This document shows, in pieces, positions 53,919 through 54,190 of a stretch of DNA of 54,190 nt (its first letter is position 1; every line of letters starts with the position of its first letter). The position numbers and the translations under genes were made by a program. The stretch lies in IMG/VR virus record IMGVR_UViG_3300003267_000167, positions 1 through 54,190 of that record, one strand, 5' to 3'. The stretch comes from a virus. A model generated the notes under the pieces. The model had not been told where the DNA came from and made no database searches. It saw only the letters and a program-made list of their open reading frames with translations.

Positions 53919-54190
53919 ATGCCGGACTTAACCGCAGCATTTCAGAAAGTCTTTGGCGCTTTGCAATCGAAGATCATCCAAGCGCGGCCTTCGGACCTTC
54001 GGTTGTATGACGATGACGGCGCGTTGATTGACACCATCTTGAGCGGCGACGGCTGGTTTCCCGATGAGCTAACGCCGGAGCAAGTCGGCGAGCGGATGCT
54101 TGAGATTCACATCACGGACCGGGACGGCATAGATTTTTCAGCCGTCACATTCTTTGGCATCGGCGGGTACAAATACGAACGGCGCGGATT
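53919..54190 (+). CDS. 5' part of the gene spanning the window ends
   Basis: ATG 53919 opens a frame that runs to the last base and continues at base 1 (through the 18-base overlap) to TAA 161-163. The first part reads MPDLTAAFQKVFGALQSKII, later LRLYDDDGALIDTILSGDGW and 'GIDFSAVTFFGIGGYKYERR'. The full product is 138 residues. No family is recognised; it is likely a virion component since it lies between connector and fibre. Confidence 0.75.
   Translation, partial: MPDLTAAFQKVFGALQSKIIQARPSDLRLYDDDGALIDTILSGDGWFPDELTPEQVGERMLEIHITDRDGIDFSAVTFFGIGGYKYERRG
54173..54190. repeat. 18-bp end overlap of a circular genome (copy 2)
   Basis: Identical to bases 1-18. See the first feature; collapsing one copy gives the circular unit. 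Confidence 0.85.

Overview
The window is a tailed bacteriophage genome of siphovirus type, about 60% G+C, coded almost entirely on the + strand. The first and last 18 bases are identical, and joining the ends across them restores one 138-codon reading frame (53919 to 163). The sequence is therefore a closed circle of about 54,172 bp cut open inside a gene. No tRNA, CRISPR array, insertion sequence, integrase or recognisable endolysin was found. The host is probably an Acidobacteriota bacterium. A secreted protein (39332-40360) carries the 'Solibacter C-terminal' type domain (TIGR03437-like), and its neighbour (37392-39317) is a signal-peptide, Pro-Thr-linker, beta-helix protein of a kind common in that phylum. 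The host call is inference from these two genes.

Morphogenesis occupies 45.9-54.2 kb and continues through the join to 18.0 kb. It runs small and large terminase, a Com-like zinc protein, a non-coding stretch with four hairpins, portal (Mu gp29-like), an S49 prohead protease with a nested scaffold start, decoration protein, lambda gpE-like major capsid, connector genes, an early-placed fibre (165-2006), tail completion and terminator candidates, tail tube, tail chaperone with an overlapping second frame, a 1440-residue tape measure, distal tail proteins, a hub with a gpL-like cysteine quartet, a distal fibre, and a strong terminator at 18061.

Region 18.1-20.2 kb carries a membrane protein, two overlapping mini membrane ORFs and unknown genes from a sigma70-like promoter. 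It is closed by a bidirectional terminator facing a minus-strand XRE-type regulator (20257-20874). That regulator is divergent from a promoter whose spacer holds CCGCCTTGGCGG. Related boxes lie in the spacers of promoters at 18.3, 25.85, 28.5 and 41.1 kb.

The early/replication region (21.0-36.0 kb) encodes a DUF2786-like protein, a SMARCAL1/HARP-like SNF2 helicase interrupted in its Walker A motif by a class 3 LAGLIDADG intein, an ERF single-strand annealing protein, a helicase-DNA methyltransferase fusion, a replication initiator with lambda-O-like iterons inside its gene, a helicase-loader candidate, MazG-like enzymes, RusA and a DpdA-like transglycosylase. No polymerase, primase or replicative helicase is evident, so the phage probably recruits the host replisome. 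Two intergenic elements (28553-28664 and 31255-31392) share an unusual interleaved-stem plus T-tract layout.

A cassette bounded by terminators (36.07-41.85 kb) holds the most unexpected genes: an ethylene-receptor-like (ETR1-type) copper-site membrane domain with no kinase, a coiled-coil membrane protein, the two host-like secreted proteins, a lipoprotein candidate and two related small proteins. Region 41.9-45.9 kb contains small zinc-finger and unknown accessory genes leading into the terminase.
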